Origin: Tricholoma matsutake
Lineage: Eukaryota; Basidiomycota; Agaricomycetes; Agaricales; Tricholomataceae
Direction of reading: 5' to 3'
DNA length: 64,000 bases
Assembly: GCA_026075535.2 (NCBI GenBank)
Contig: AP026539.1
Coordinates: 1,302,001-1,366,000, forward strand
Notes under the pieces: model-generated
Database searches by the model: none
The model's input: only the letters and a program-made list of their open reading frames with translations
Told to the model about the DNA's origin: nothing
Position numbers and translations under genes: made by a program
In this document: positions 13,191-25,774 of the stretch, piece by piece
Layout of the letters: every line of letters starts with the position of its first letter
How positions within the stretch are numbered: the first letter of the stretch is position 1

Positions 13191-16100
13191 CCCCCATTTT
13201 TGTGTCACAACTAACTTTATGTATATGTCAGAATCAGCACCAGCATCATCGGCACCAGCATTGGATTCACCCCAAGGTCCAGTAGAATCTGTCTCTGATG
13301 ATGAGAGAAAAACATCCACCACATCAGATGCAGTGGCAAAAGCTAATAGGGGATTTGAGGGTGGAGATGAAAAGGTAGAAGTCAGCAGCATCAATGCCAG
13401 TTGGGGAACCCATAGGGGCAGATGATGAATCAGAACCATATGCCATGGCTGCCTGAAGGGCGGTATGCTGATCAGCATCATTTGCTACATCATCAAGCCT
13501 TGCCAAACCATGAGTGCCTCAGCATTGGCAGCAGCAGCAGGGATGGGATCGGTAGTGGGAATGGGGACAGAATCAGAATCGGCGTCGGCAGCAGAGAGAT
13601 CGGCATCAGCAATGGGGACTGAGGCAATGAGAGCAGGGACAGGAACAATGGGAGCGGTCCCAGCATTGGACACATCGGATTCAGCGTCTGAAAAATATAG
13701 GCCAGCATCGTGACCAGTAACCATGGGTGGTCGACTGTAGGCAGAGACAACTGTTGGGAGACTTGGTGCATCTGACCACTCCTTCTTTTGCTGCACACCA
13801 TCAGGTAGAGACCCTGCATACCCAGAATGCTGTGCCTTTCCCTTGCCCTTGGTTGCCTGATTGATTGCTAAAACCTCATTCTCTGCAATATCAATGCCCC
13901 AGGTCCACTTGTAAGAGGTTGGGGGAAGGGCCTTCAGGTGCTCAAGTTCAGCCTGTGCATATGCAGATACCAGTTCCAATTGTCTTCTTACAGCTGACTG
14001 TCTCCCAGCGTGTCCATGGTTGTTTTTTGATGCCGATGCCGCTGCCATTATTAACTTACATGGTTCGGACTGAAGCTCCTTGAGCAGGGCTAGCTCATGA
14101 AGCCATTGGAACCCTGCTGATTGCCTGACATTTGCATTCATTGCAGCCTCTGCTGATGATTTGCAGCCATCTATGAAGTCCCACATCCCATGTGCTTCAT
14201 TGAACAAATCCCCAATGAGAGCCTGCAGGTCAATGAAAGATTGGCAGTCAGCTCAGCCATTGGCAGCATTGTCTGCTGGCTGGCTATTGGTGAGCAGTGA
14301 GCTGGTGATCACAGGGGCAGGGATATACTGCTGATAGCTATTGAGGCACTTATCCAGGGTGTCACTGGCAAAAATTTGCCCCAGTGCCCATTCACTATTG
14401 TGGCTCCACCAATCACATACATATGAATCCACCAGACAGCCAGGACCATTGCTGGCAACACCATCATCCAATGAGGCCAAGAGAGATGGATGGAATCCAA
14501 GGGGTAGGTGGTCCAAATTCACATTGGTGAGACTGTCGGCCAAGGACCAAAGAAGGATTGGCACATCCATCATAAGGCCGATGGAGGTGCCGATGCCGAT
14601 CCAAGACATGACATACATCTGTCATACTTGTCAGTGATGTATACTTACTTCCTTTAGGAAAGATCTCAACATACAAGCTTGGCTGCTCAGCCTCAGCCTC
14701 GGCATAGAGAATTTTTTGCATCCAATGTTGTTTTACAAAGTTTGCCTGGTCTAACTCCAACAAAACTTGACAGAATCGGGACTCCATGTACCAAATGATC
14801 TCTTGTGTCCACATTTGGAGTTGCCCTTTCAGGCCCAATTGCAAAGAAAAAGGGTTGAAGATTGAGAGACTTTTGTTTGACATGGTCATGGTTGGTGATC
14901 AAGATAATTGTGTTTACATCATGTTTACATAATACATGTGGCCCTTTTCAGTCACAGAGGGGAGATATAATCAGCATTTGTTGATCTAAATGCATTGTCA
15001 GCCCTCAATGCTAATTCATACCATGAAGCATGCTGAGGATTAGCATAGGCTAGCGGACCAGGAAGGGTATTCTCGGACTGTGAGGCTGACTGCCACCATT
15101 GGCTGTGATAGATGAAATACTGCACAGTCCACTGCATTTCATATGTGACCAGTAGAAATTCCTCCCTCCATCAATTTCTCTGAGCCTGTGAACAAAGCCA
15201 ATGTACTCGCCTGACTGTGAAAATCGTTAGTACAATGAATATGGATGGCTACAAAATATATTTACATTCCCAGAATTGGCCAGCATTGGCAACAGCATTG
15301 GGAATGGGAACAGCATCAGCATCGGCCATGAGACCAGTACAAATGTGGGAATTATGCCAAATCCAGGACAGATGAACAGAGGTGGAACCAGGTACATTCG
15401 GATTCAAAATAGCTGTGCTGGCATTGAGGTCATCCTTGGATAACTGCTGAAACACACTCAATGTGTCATCATCACAATCCAGTGCCAGCATTTGGCTATG
15501 GCAATGGTTATACATTCAGGCATGCAAGCTAATTTTGTTAACCAACTCGTGGACAACAACTCATGACCAGGTGCAAACTCCCTTTCACGGTGCCACTCGG
15601 ATGATGTGTGAATATTGAAATGATTTGTCAGCAATGAGCTCCCACAGCTGGTGCAGCAGTTGGTTTGCCTGGATCTTGTGGAGGTTAATCTCTACATCCA
15701 CAAGATTGCCATTAGAGGGGAGGTATACTTGTTGCTCCTCAACTGGAATAGCATGTGTGTGGGGTGGGAGATCTGACAGGCCCAATGCCACAGCACTGTC
15801 ATCATCCAGGTCACTGGGGGTATCAAATTCCCCTTCATTATCATGGGTGATCCATGAGGGAGCAATGTCATGATCGGCAATGTTGGCAGCATTTTGTAAC
15901 TGCATTAAGGTTACCATGTGAGATGTGAGAGCTTCTCTCTCCCATTCAACAGCTTGCATGTCGGAAATGTGAGTGATTTACCAAGTCAATGGACTTTGCC
16001 TCATAATTCAATCCTGGTGATGATCAATGATGGGTTGTGATTGGTGGTAGGCAGTACAACTCACTGCATTTGTTCAAAAAGAATAGCAAAATCAATCCAC

Positions 16101-17311
16101 TCCTTGACCGTGGATTGAACCAGTGCCGATGCTGAAGTTAAGGCCAATCCCATCCCCACTGCCAATCCTGTCCCCCCTGCCGATGCCATTTCTGATATGT
16201 GAGTGGCATACATATCCATTACCCTGATATCTGTGAGCCTCTGGGACTCTGCTGCCCTCACTTCATCCTCCCATCATTTGATTGCCAGTTGGCCGAATGC
16301 TGCCATTAGTTCACCATGGTATTGGCTGAGTTGTGTAGGAGTTCTCAAGGGCTTCCCAAGATTTTGAGCAGAGTGTGACTGTCATGCCAAGCATTTTCTT
16401 GTGATTTGAATCTGTAGCATGATCATCAAGCATTTCTGCCCGATGTCACAAGGTCGCTGTTCTGACTGTTGAGGAAATGGAATTCAGTGATGCCTACAGA
16501 GACTCAAGTATTTCTCCTGCTACAATGCCAGACCCTGGAATGAAAGACGGAGCATAGCAAAAAAAGCATTCATCCTTGTGGCCATGAACATGCAAAAGCC
16601 CAATGGCCTGGTCAATGGTCAAGCCAGCTGGAAGATGGGCACCAATACATTCCTGAAGGTGGATAATGTACTGGCAGACAATGTCATAAATGAGCATGAC
16701 TCCCTGTTGAGGGTCAACTCTGGTGGTCTTCAGGGCTTGAAGGAAAGCAAAGTCAACATTCTTTTGCTGTTCTCCATGAAACAGGTCTACCAATGCATTG
16801 GGCACATAACATCCATGCCATGCACATGCAATGACTGCTACTCCAGTCCTGTCACATGCCTTCAACGCCAGAAAAAGCATTCACAACAGCTAGGAATTTA
16901 TTTTTGCAAGGAGCCTTCTGGAAACCCAAATACAAATCAGACCAGCTTTGGGGCCAGGGGGCAGCATCGGGAACGGCATTGGCCACCACCAAGGGAAGGT
17001 ACCTACCATTAATCGTTCTATGGTGGCTTGGAGAAACAGCTCATATTCAGCCCAATTTGGGGCCATCCCACCTCCATCCCATAGCCATATATCAGTATCG
17101 GAGTTTTTCTGCTGAACATGATCAGCTTTGAAATTGCCATTGGCCACGAATATGTGTTTAAAAACAAATCTGAAATCCATAGTATCATTTTAGATGCCAC
17201 TGCACTGAGGTATTTTGACACCCACCGGTTCGCATCATCCTTCCAATTTTCCAGTATATTGATGCCTACTTGAGGACAGGCTGGACAGAAATTGGCAAGT
17301 GATCCTGGTTC

Positions 17312-17736
17312 TGTAAGGGGACTAGGGGGGTGCCCTGTGTGTTTTTCCTATTTTTTATGTTCGTCCTATATTTTTCCCCACCTCATTTCCTTCTATTCTT
17401 CATTTTCTATGATTTTTCCGGATTTTATTACTAATTTTCCCTTGCTATCATGTTTGTACATGTTGACACTTTTATATTTAGAGGCGGAGTACCCCTTCCG
17501 ACACATACCCCTTGGTATGATGTCATTCAGCGGCCTTGATCCACCTATCTCCGCCTTTTTCTATTTTTAGGTTATATTTGATTTTGTTGTCTTCACATAT
17601 ACTGGGCATCAGCAAGGGGATCCTTAGAGTTTTCTCTTCGGATTTCCCTTTGCTAGGTGCGCCCTCAATCCCTGTATTATGTAGCATAATTTTAACTTCG
17701 GATTTCCCTTTGCTAGAGGCTTAGGTTGCCCTTATA
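17312..17736 (+). repeat. 5' LTR of gypsy element B
   Basis: 425 bp, TGTAAGGG...CCCTTATA. Nearly identical to the 3' LTR. Contains two copies of CTTCGGATTTCCCTTTGCTA near its 3' end. Confidence 0.97.
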
Positions 17737-17902
17737 GTAGAAAACTCTCCCCTAAGGCCCGAAAATCACGAACGCGCTGCCCAAGATAGGCAGGTACAGA
17801 CTGGACGATGCTTCCCAAAGCTCCACAGAGTCCCTACATACCGTTCCAGATAATCTCGCCTTTATTACGCCGCCATTTTCGCCAAACGCGCTCCCTAGCG
17901 AC

Positions 17903-19021
17903 ATGGATGCATCAGAAGGCTTTGACGTGCTTGAAAGCGACATTTCCGGAATGCGCGCGCAAATCAACTCGCTTAAATCTACGATTGAAAACTTTGTTAG
18001 GACCCTCCAGGCTAACCCTACGACTAATAGTTCCCCCTTCACGACTCCAAGCGCACCCAACAACGATGTTTTGCCAAACACGTCCACTAAGGAACGTGCC
18101 CAGATCAAACCATCCCCCCCCACCGAATTTAATGGTGCACGTGCACAGGGACGTGCATTCCTTAATTCCTGTGAGTTATACATTAGTCTCCAGTCGCATC
18201 AATTTGTCGATGAGGCTGCAAAAATTTATTGGGCCTTCACATACATGAAATCTGAACACGCCTATCTCTATGTGGACCGTATCCTACGTCAAACTAAAGA
18301 ACTCGGTTCTCTACCTTTCTCCACTTGGGGTGACTTTCAAGCTGAGTTCATACGCCACTTCTGCCCCCTCAATGAACACCACCGAGCAGTGACACGACTT
18401 GAGTCATCTGCTTACCACCAGGGATGTCGATCTGTGGACGACTATATCGATGAGTTCAAGGATTTGGTGGACATGGCAGGATATGGGAGTGGGTTACCAG
18501 TGGTGGTGAAGTTCCGACGGGGGCTCAACCGAGAAATTCAGGACCAGATTGCACAGATGTTGGAAGGGCACCCAGTGGACAATGATATCCTTGCTTGGTA
18601 TGAAGCTGCTTCACTCTGTGATGAGAACCGACTCACAAATGCAGCGTTTAATGCTGCATTCCATGCTCCAACTACCACTCATACACCCTACACCTTCAAT
18701 CGAAGCCTCCCCCGCCCTAACCCCATTCCTGTTCATCAAACTCCCACACCAGCCATCAATGTCCCAGTACCAATGGATGTTGATGCAGCCCGCAGCTGTG
18801 CATGTAAGTTGGATCTCTGCTACTGTTGTGGGGAACCTGGACACAGGGCTGGAGTGTGTCCCCATCGTCAGGATATCTGCATGCTCACCCCTGAGGGACG
18901 AGATGAACTCCTGCAAGATTTGTTGGCGCTTGTAGATGTTGAGGAAGCGAAGGATCAAGTTGCACAGGAGATTAAGTTGGAAGTTGTAGAGGAGCAGGAT
19001 TTTCCTATTTGCAGTGAGTGA
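17903..19021 (+). CDS. gag: Gag polyprotein of gypsy element B
   Basis: An intact 372-residue frame. Gag would assemble the retroelement particle in the cytoplasm. A coiled region lies at residues 10-45 (MRAQINSLKSTIENFVRTLQ). The retrotransposon-gag core follows (about residues 60-245; WGDFQAEFIRHFCPL). A CCHC zinc knuckle, C-Y-C-C-x4-H-x4-C, lies at about residues 308-322 and would bind RNA. The start at 17903 is the first Met of the frame in good context, about 166 bp after the LTR. The stop (19019-19021) overlaps the start of the pol frame, which lies in the -1 register, suggesting Gag-Pol is made by frameshifting or reinitiation. Unlike pol, gag carries no internal stop. Confidence 0.92.
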   Translation: MDASEGFDVLESDISGMRAQINSLKSTIENFVRTLQANPTTNSSPFTTPSAPNNDVLPNTSTKERAQIKPSPPTEFNGARAQGRAFLNSCELYISLQSHQFVDEAAKIYWAFTYMKSEHAYLYVDRILRQTKELGSLPFSTWGDFQAEFIRHFCPLNEHHRAVTRLESSAYHQGCRSVDDYIDEFKDLVDMAGYGSGLPVVVKFRRGLNREIQDQIAQMLEGHPVDNDILAWYEAASLCDENRLTNAAFNAAFHAPTTTHTPYTFNRSLPRPNPIPVHQTPTPAINVPVPMDVDAARSCACKLDLCYCCGEPGHRAGVCPHRQDICMLTPEGRDELLQDLLALVDVEEAKDQVAQEIKLEVVEEQDFPICSE

Positions 19022-22000
19022 ATCATACGCCCTCACTGCCTGTCCATAACTGCTTTGAAGTCTTGTCAGTTGAATCCCTGGAGAATGAATCCATTTCTGT
19101 GACTGCTCCCCTCTCTGACCCTTCGCACTTGGCTAAAGACGTACCTGCTCTCCCCATCTCTCCTTCTACTCCACATCCCAAAATTAAATCATGGGAGCGT
19201 AAACTACCACACAAGTATATTGTGGCATCCACTCCCTCTGCACATTCCTTAAACCTAGCCATCGAACTGCAGACGACTGACACTGGACCGATACTCAGTG
19301 TCTCTATGCTCCTGGACTCTGGTGCGACTGGTCTCTTCATTGATTCCCATCTGGTACAACAACATTGTCTAAATACTCGCTCACTCTCATGTCCGATACC
19401 TGTATATAACATGGATGGATCCCCAAATGAAGCTGGTGCCATCCGAGAGGTTGCAGACCTGGTTCTCTGTTACAAAGATCATAGTGAGCATGCCCTTTTT
19501 GCTGTCACTCAATTAGGAAAGCAAAAGGTGATTTTGGGATATCCATGGCTTCGAGACCATAACCCAGAGGTCGACTGGCGCACCGGGGAGGTTACCATGA
19601 GCCGATGTCCATCCCGCTGTCGGACGTGTTTCACAGAAGCCAGGCAAGAATGTCGTGGACAGAAGGCGGCAATACAACGAACTCAGAAGTGTCATGCTGG
19701 ACCCCTGCCTATACCTGAAGTGGAATTGGAAGGGGTTCCTGATCTAATGCCAGACTCGGATGATGATGAGGAGGACCCAGAGGAAGTGGAGGAGGGTGAT
19801 CGGATCTTCTACACTGCGATTCGCTCATCGCATGAGGTGTGTGCCACATCAAACATATCCCAACGCCTCGCTGAGGCCTTCCACAAAAACAACGCTGCTA
19901 AATCCTCTACTAACTCCTTACTCCCTCATCTCCATGAGTTTGAAGATGTGTTCTCCAAGGAGTCATTCGACTCTCTTCCTGCACGTAAGCCATGGGATCA
20001 CGTGATCAAACTCACCCCCGGCACAACCCCTTCATCCTGCAAGGTCTATCCTCTCTCTCCGGAAGAACAATGGCAGCTTGACCAGTTCATCAACGAGCAC
20101 CTGGCCTCTGGACGTATTTGACCATCGAAGTCACCCATGGCCTCTCCCTTTTTCTTTGTCAAGAAGAAGGATGGCTCACTTCGACCGGTTCAAGACTACA
20201 GAAGGCTCAATAACATCACAGTCAAAAATCGCTACCCACTACCCCTCATCTCCGAACACGTAAACCAGCTCCATGGAGCCCGATACTTCACCAAGCTCGA
20301 TGTCCATTGGGGCTATAATAATGTGAGGATAAAGGAGGGAGATGAGTGGAAGGCAGCCTTTTGTACCAACCGTGGTCTTTTTGAACCGCTTGTCATGTTC
20401 TTTGGCCTTACTAATAGCCCTGCCACCTTTCAGACCATGATGAATGACATCTTCCATGACCTCATCCTCGAAGGCGTTGTCTGCATCTATCTCGACGACA
20501 TCCTCATCTTCACTCGCACGGTTGAAGAGCACCATCGCATCACGCGCCTCGTCCTAGAGCAACTTCGACAGTACAAACTCTACCTTCGTCAGGACAAATG
20601 CGAGTTCGAAAGGACCAAGATCGAGTACCTCGGCCTGATTATCTCGGAGGGTCAAGTGGAGATGGATCCTATCAAGGTAAACGGGGTCACAGCTTGGCCA
20701 ACGCCCACAAACAAGAAGGAGGTGCAGTCTTTCCTGGGCTTCATCAATTTCTATCGGCATTTTATCAAGGATTTCTCACATCATGCACGACTGCTGTTTG
20801 ACTTGACAGGAAAGGAGGCATGGAGGTGGGATAATGCACAACAGGAGGCATTTGAAAAGCTTAAGGAGATGGTCACTTCCGCTCCGATCCTTACCTTTGC
20901 TGACAATTCGCATCCTTTTCATGTAGAAGCTGACAGTTCTGACTTTGCGACGGGTGCCATGTTGTCTCAGCAGTCTCCGGAGGACCAGAAGTGGCATCCT
21001 GTTGCATTCTACTCCAAAAGCCTTAGTGCTGTAGAGAGAAACTACGAGATCCATGACAAAGAGATGTTGGCAATAATGCGTGTGCTTGAGGAGTGGTGAC
21101 ACTTCCTCGAGGGTGCCCAACACAAGGTGGAAATTTGGACGGATCACAAGAACCTTGAGTACTTCATGACGGCCAAGAAATTCAACCGTCATCAAGCTCG
21201 TTGGTCCCTGTATCTATCTAGATTCGACTTCTCCTTACACCACCGTCTGGGTCGCAGCATGGGGAAGACTGATGCCCTATCCTGATGTGCAGACCATGGG
21301 GATGGCAGTGGTGACAACCAAAACATTGTGCTGTTGCAGCCAGACCTGTTCACCATTCGGGCACTAGAAGGCATCGCACCCCAGGGTGAGGAGCAGGACA
21401 TCCTACATGACATTCGTCGCACAAACCATAGTGGTTTACATGAGGATGTTGTCGCCCGAGCTGTTAAAGAACTGAGGAAGGGATCGACCCTTTCCTTACG
21501 TGCAGCAGAGTGGGCTGAAAAGGAGGACTTGTTGTATTTCAGGGATCGCATCTATGTTCCCAATGACCCAGACCTTCGCCGGCGCATCATATCCCAACAC
21601 CATGACTCACAGATTGCTGGCCACCCCAGACACTGGAAGACCTTGGAGCTCACCTCACGGAACTATTGGTGGCCACAAATGTCATGGCTCATTGGTCAGT
21701 ACTGTCGCACTTGTGACCTTTGCTTACGCACCAAGGTTCCTCATCGCAAGCCTATTGGTGAGCTACACCCTCTTCCTGTTCCAGAGAGCCGTTGGGATGT
21801 CGTCAGCATTGACTTTGTGGTGGAATTGCCAGAGTCAAACGGGTTTGATGCGGTGATGTGCACAGTTGACTCAGTGGGAAAACATGCTCACTTCATTCCC
21901 ACTCACACCACTGTCAGTGCCCTAGGTGCCGCTCGACTCTACCTCCACCATGTGTGGAAATTACATGGACTTCCTGGTGCCTTCCTCTCAGATCGTGGCC

Positions 22001-22920
22001 CTCAGTTCATGGCAGAGTTCACTCGTGAGCTGTACCGACTCCTAGGGATCAAACTCCTCGCTTCAACCGCTTATCACCCACAAACTGATGGCCAGACGGA
22101 GCGAGTCAACCAGGAACTGGAGCAGTACATCCGCCTCTTTGTCAATGAATGCCAGGACGATTGGGATGATCTCCTTCCTTTGGCCGAGTTCGGATACAAC
22201 AACCATGTCCATGCTTCCACTCAACAGACCCCTTTCCTCTTAGACACTGGATGACATCCACACATGGGATTTGAACCTCGCCAAACTCCCTCACACATCG
22301 AGACAGTGAATGAGTTCACAGAACGCATGAGGGATAGCTTGGAGGAGGCAAGGGCAGCCTTAGCAAAGGCGAAGGATGACATGGCGCAATTTTACAACCA
22401 ATGCCACTCCCCAACCCCTCAGTACAAGGTTGGTGATCGAGTTTATCTTGACTCCAGTGACATCTCCACTACACGTCCATCCAAGAAACTCGCTCATCGC
22501 TTCTTGGGACCTTTCCCCATTGTCAAGTGCGTTGGAACACATGCCTATCATCTACGCCTCCCAGCCTCCATGTCCAGACTCCATCCCATCTTCCATGTCA
22601 TCAAATTGCTTCCAGCTCCCCCAGATCCGTTCCCGGGATGCCATTCACACCCACCACCACCACCTACAGTGATTGAGGGAGAACCCCAATATGAAGTCGA
22701 GTCAATCTTGGACAGCCATTTGCGTCAAGGAAAACTCCAGTATTTGGTACATTGGAAGGGTTATGGGTATGAGGAGAACTCATGGGTCAAAGAGTCTGAC
22801 GTAAATGCCCCTCGGTTAATCAAGGAATTCCACCGACGGCACACTGCTGCACCGCGTCGCATTCAAGTCATGGACTTTGGTCGTATACGATTTCGAATGC
22901 ATCGGGGCGATGCATCTTAG
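19018..22920 (+). pseudogene. pol: Pol polyprotein of gypsy element B, four internal TGA
   Basis: One continuous frame of about 1,300 codons interrupted only by TGA at 20119, 21097, 21283 and 22252. Each sits where related elements have Arg (for example SGRI-x-PSKSPMASPF and EEW-x-HFLEG). Domains in order: aspartic protease (LLDSGATGLFID, near 19312), reverse transcriptase (YLDDILIF, near 20490), RNase H (around 20900-21280), integrase with an HHCC zinc region (around 21600-21720) and a D-D-E core (SIDFVVELP, LSDRGPQF, TERVNQELEQY), and a chromodomain near 22690-22840 (LQYLVHWKGYGYEENSW). Catalytic residues appear intact, so the copy is disabled only by the stops. The chromodomain would direct integration to marked chromatin. 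Confidence 0.93.
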
Positions 22921-22931
22921 AGAGGGGGTGA

Positions 22932-23357
22932 TGTAAGGGGACTAGGGGGGTGCCCTGTGTGTTTTTCCTATTTTTTATGTTCATCCTATATTTTTCCCCA
23001 CCTCATTTCCTTCTATTCTTCATTTTCTATGATTTTTCCGGATTTTATTACTAATTTTCCCTTGCTATCATGTTTGTACATGTTGACACTTTTATATTTA
23101 GAGGCGGAGTACCCCTTCCGACACATACCCCTTGGTATGATGTCATTCGGCAGCCTTGATCCGCCTATCTCCGTCTTTTTCTATTTTTAGGTTATATTTG
23201 ATTTTTGTCGTCTTCACATATACTGGGCATCAGCAAGGGGATCCTTACAGTTTTCTCTTCGGATTTCCCTTTGCTAGGTGCGCCCCCAATCCCTGTATTA
23301 TGTAGCATAATTTTAACTTCGGATTTCCCTTTGCTAGAGGCTTAGGTTGCCCTTATA
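22932..23357 (+). repeat. 3' LTR of gypsy element B
   Basis: 426 bp, same termini as the 5' LTR. About five of the roughly eight substitutions between the LTRs are CG versus CA/TG, the pattern left by deamination of methylated CpG. Confidence 0.97.
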
Positions 23358-24754
23358 GGTTCAGGATTCAAAGGATCTCTTTGATTGTGTCCATACCCTG
23401 CCCACTTCAATCTTTTCATCCAACACCATAAGCAGGACATGCGCCAAAGCTCATGGTAGAGATTGACCACTTTGGCAGGCCTCATTGGCAATGTTACATG
23501 CCAAATCAGCTGGTAAAACCGATAGGCCGATGCCTTTAATTCCAGATTACAGAGCCAAAAATGGTCTAGGACCTGGTGAAGCTTGTGGGTAGTAAGTTAC
23601 TGGTTACCAGGTGGGAATGCAGGTAACCATTGCTAAGTAATGTATTCCATTTGTATGGACCACACAAATATAACTGTTGTTCAGGGCATCAGCAGTGGGC
23701 ACGGCATCAGCAGCTGGTATGGCATCGGCAGCTGGGACGGCATCGGCAGTTTGATTAGGATTAGGCAAATATGGTTGGAACCCATGGAGGTTGTCATTGG
23801 CATGCTCAACTTCAGATTCATCATTGCCATCAAAGAAGTCTTGGAAACCATTCTCAACATCAATATTCCCCTTCCCTTGATGCCAAAGGGCATCAAGGTG
23901 ATTAAAAAATGCTGAGTCAACCCCAGTTTCATGGTTGGCCCAGTCATCGGCCTGAGACTCATTATATGTGTCCGAGGTTGAGTCAGGTGAAGAGGGCTGG
24001 TGCTGGTGCCATTGCTGATCGTTTGCCTGCCAATTGGCCAACTCTTGCTCTGCTTTATCCTTCACATCTTCAAATGTCTCCAGCTATTTCAATTGGAAGT
24101 TCAGAGCATTGCAAATTGGCTGATCCATCTGGTGCTGGACTAAAATGTATGTGCCGACCTCCCATAGCTCAGCCCAGTGGAAGTGCATGCCGGTCCAGCA
24201 TTCAATGTGATGGAAGGGATTTTGCCTGTGGGTTACATGCATGCATGTGCGGCAAAGCGTGCTTTCCAGTGAACAATCAACGCATCACCAAATTGCCCAT
24301 TTATTGAATGGACAGTGGTTGCAAACTTGTTTGTCAACCAACCATGCCTGCCAAGCAAGGGATGCTTGCAGCAATTCATCTACTCGTCCCACAAACTCCA
24401 GTACATAGTCTTGCTGTCTCTATTATTTGTATATGAGCCTCGCTCCATAAGCAATCAGTGTCAGAAACTCTGTAATTTACCCTCCCCCACCTATTCTGGT
24501 CAGAGTCCAGTTATTCTGGTTGGAGTCCAGTTATTCCGGTTGGAGTCCAATTATTCTGGTTGGAGTCCAGTTATTCCAGTCAGAGTCCAGTTATTCCGGT
24601 CAGAGTCCAGTTATTCCAGTCAGAGTCCAGTTATTCCAGTTATTCTGACCAGATTCTGGTTACTCCAGATCCTCAACTTAGAGTATATAGCCTAATGGAT
24701 AGTCAAATTTCAAGTCTTAAGTTGTCAAAGTGCCTACAAAATATATTTGTGCAG

Positions 24755-24840
24755 AGTAAGGATTGAACTCAAGACATCTTGATTAGAGTGATCACATGAC
24801 AAACCAAACATGTGTGCTTAACCAGTTGAGCCACAGGAGA
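24755..24840 (-). other. tRNA-like segment 1, left copy
   Basis: On the minus strand, an A-box-like TGGCTCAACTGGTTAAGC is followed about 50 bp later by a B-box-like GAGTTCAATCC. No convincing acceptor stem, so this is a tRNA-derived or Pol III-promoter-like sequence and not a tRNA gene. It is repeated at 29692-29775 in the right copy. Confidence 0.5.
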
Positions 24841-24924
24841 ATTATTAGATAGTAATATAATGTTTATTCATGACACTCTAATTTTTTTTGGAGTAGTGAA
24901 AGATCAAATTTTTTTAATTAACCA

Positions 24925-25195
24925 CATCCCTCACATTCAATGTGAGGGAGTGGGGATGATTGTGATTACATAGATAAACAAAAAATCCTCCCTCTCACAA
25001 GATGCGAGAGGGAGTTTTATTTATATACATAAAAAGCTAACCCCTCATGCCAAACACGAGGGGGGAGGTAAAAACATGAAGAAAAAAATCCCTCCCACAT
25101 GCAAAACAGGGGAGGGGGGGCACAATACTAATAAATAATTAAAAGTACAAAAAAAATCCCTCCCCACACAAAGTGCAGGGGAGGGGGAGGGGACA
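24925..25195. repeat. Array of five short hairpins with A/T runs
   Basis: Five successive stem-loops of similar design, spaced about 55-65 bp: CCCTCACATT/GTGAGGG, CTCCCTCTC/GAGAGGGAG, CCCCTC/GAGGGG, CCCTCCC/GGGGAGGG and CCCTCCCC/GGGGAGGG. Each is next to a run of A or T. The same array, inverted, is at about 29340-29610. Confidence 0.6.
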
Positions 25196-25214
25196 CGACC
25201 CCACTGTTGTCTGT

Positions 25215-25530
25215 CCTTCCACCCACAATCCACCCCACGAGCAGTTGCTCATGAGGCTGGGGGCAGGTGGTGCATTGTCGTCTCCTATCCCTGCACCTGG
25301 GTGCCATTCCACCCATGTTCCACCCCACAAGCAGTTGCTCGTGAGGCTGGGGGTGGGTGGCTTGTTGTTGTTGTCATTCCACCCGCAATCCACCCCATGA
25401 GCAGTTGCTCGTGAGGCTGGGGGCGGGTGGTGTGTTGTTGTCATCTCCTGTCCCTGCGCCTGGGTGTCATTCCACCCACGATCCACCCCACAAGCAGTTG
25501 CTCATGAGGCTGGGGGTGGGTGGCTTGTCA
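25215..25530 (+). repeat. GC-rich minisatellite, left copy (about four units)
   Basis: Units of roughly 65-95 bp carry the shared motif CCACCCCACGAGCAGTTGCT followed by a GAGGCTGGGGG(C/T)GGGTGG segment. Frames across it are low-complexity and not genes. Confidence 0.8.
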
Positions 25531-25774
25531 TTGTTTGTCGCTGTCATCCCCTGTCTGGATTTCTGTTTTTTTCTTTTTTTTTGGGGGGGGGGGGTTTGGG
25601 CACGTCAGTGCGACATGGCACGAGTACAGAGGTTGGTGGGTGCTTACTAGGCAGGTACCCCCCTTCTGGGGTCACCCTCCTAGCTCGTGTCGACAGCCTC
25701 ACATCCCATTTGAATGGGGAGGAGGGGATCGGGTGGGTGTGGGTGTGGGTTGCATGTTTTTCATCATGGCAGGT

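Larger units (their letters stand above)
17307..23362 (+). mobile_element. Full-length Ty3/gypsy chromovirus B with 5-bp target duplication
   Basis: Two LTRs (17312-17736 and 22932-23357) flank gag and pol. The 5-bp target duplication GGTTC is at 17307-17311 and 23358-23362. The LTR ends are short inverted repeats, TGTAAGGG and CCCTTATA. A purine tract (AGAGAGGGGGTGA) directly precedes the 3' LTR. Pol carries protease, RT, RNase H, integrase and a C-terminal chromodomain, placing it in the chromovirus branch. The two LTRs differ at only about eight bases plus one indel, so insertion is fairly recent. It sits inside the KDZ transposase gene. A solo LTR of the same family is at 53041-53477. Confidence 0.97.
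13485..24065 (-). pseudogene. KDZ transposase gene, split by a gypsy element
   Basis: Minus strand. The N-terminal part lies at 24065-23363 and the rest at 17311 down to about 13485, with a Ty3/gypsy element between. Across the target duplication the frame rejoins as ...NPEPGSLANFCPACPQVGIN, the Cys motif typical of Kyakuja-Dileera-Zisupton transposases. Next come an F-V-A-N-G-N-F-K-A-D-H segment and an IWLWDGGG segment (17180-16990). Then come CAWHGCYVPNALVDLFHGE, an L-I-Y-D-I-V-C-Q-Y motif and LLHVHGHKDECFFCYAPSF (16880-16494), which form the RNase H-like catalytic fold. The C-terminal 2.5 kb is poorly conserved, Ala/Asp-rich and built partly from hexanucleotide repeats. Several frame changes occur, some possibly introns. 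The gypsy insertion alone disrupts the gene. Family call is strong; ends and exon borders are uncertain. Confidence 0.75.

Noticed and set aside
25215..25530. CRISPR-like look of the regular repeats in the 25-29 kb region
   Set aside because: Units are contiguous and degenerate with no unique spacers, no cas genes, and the genome is eukaryotic.
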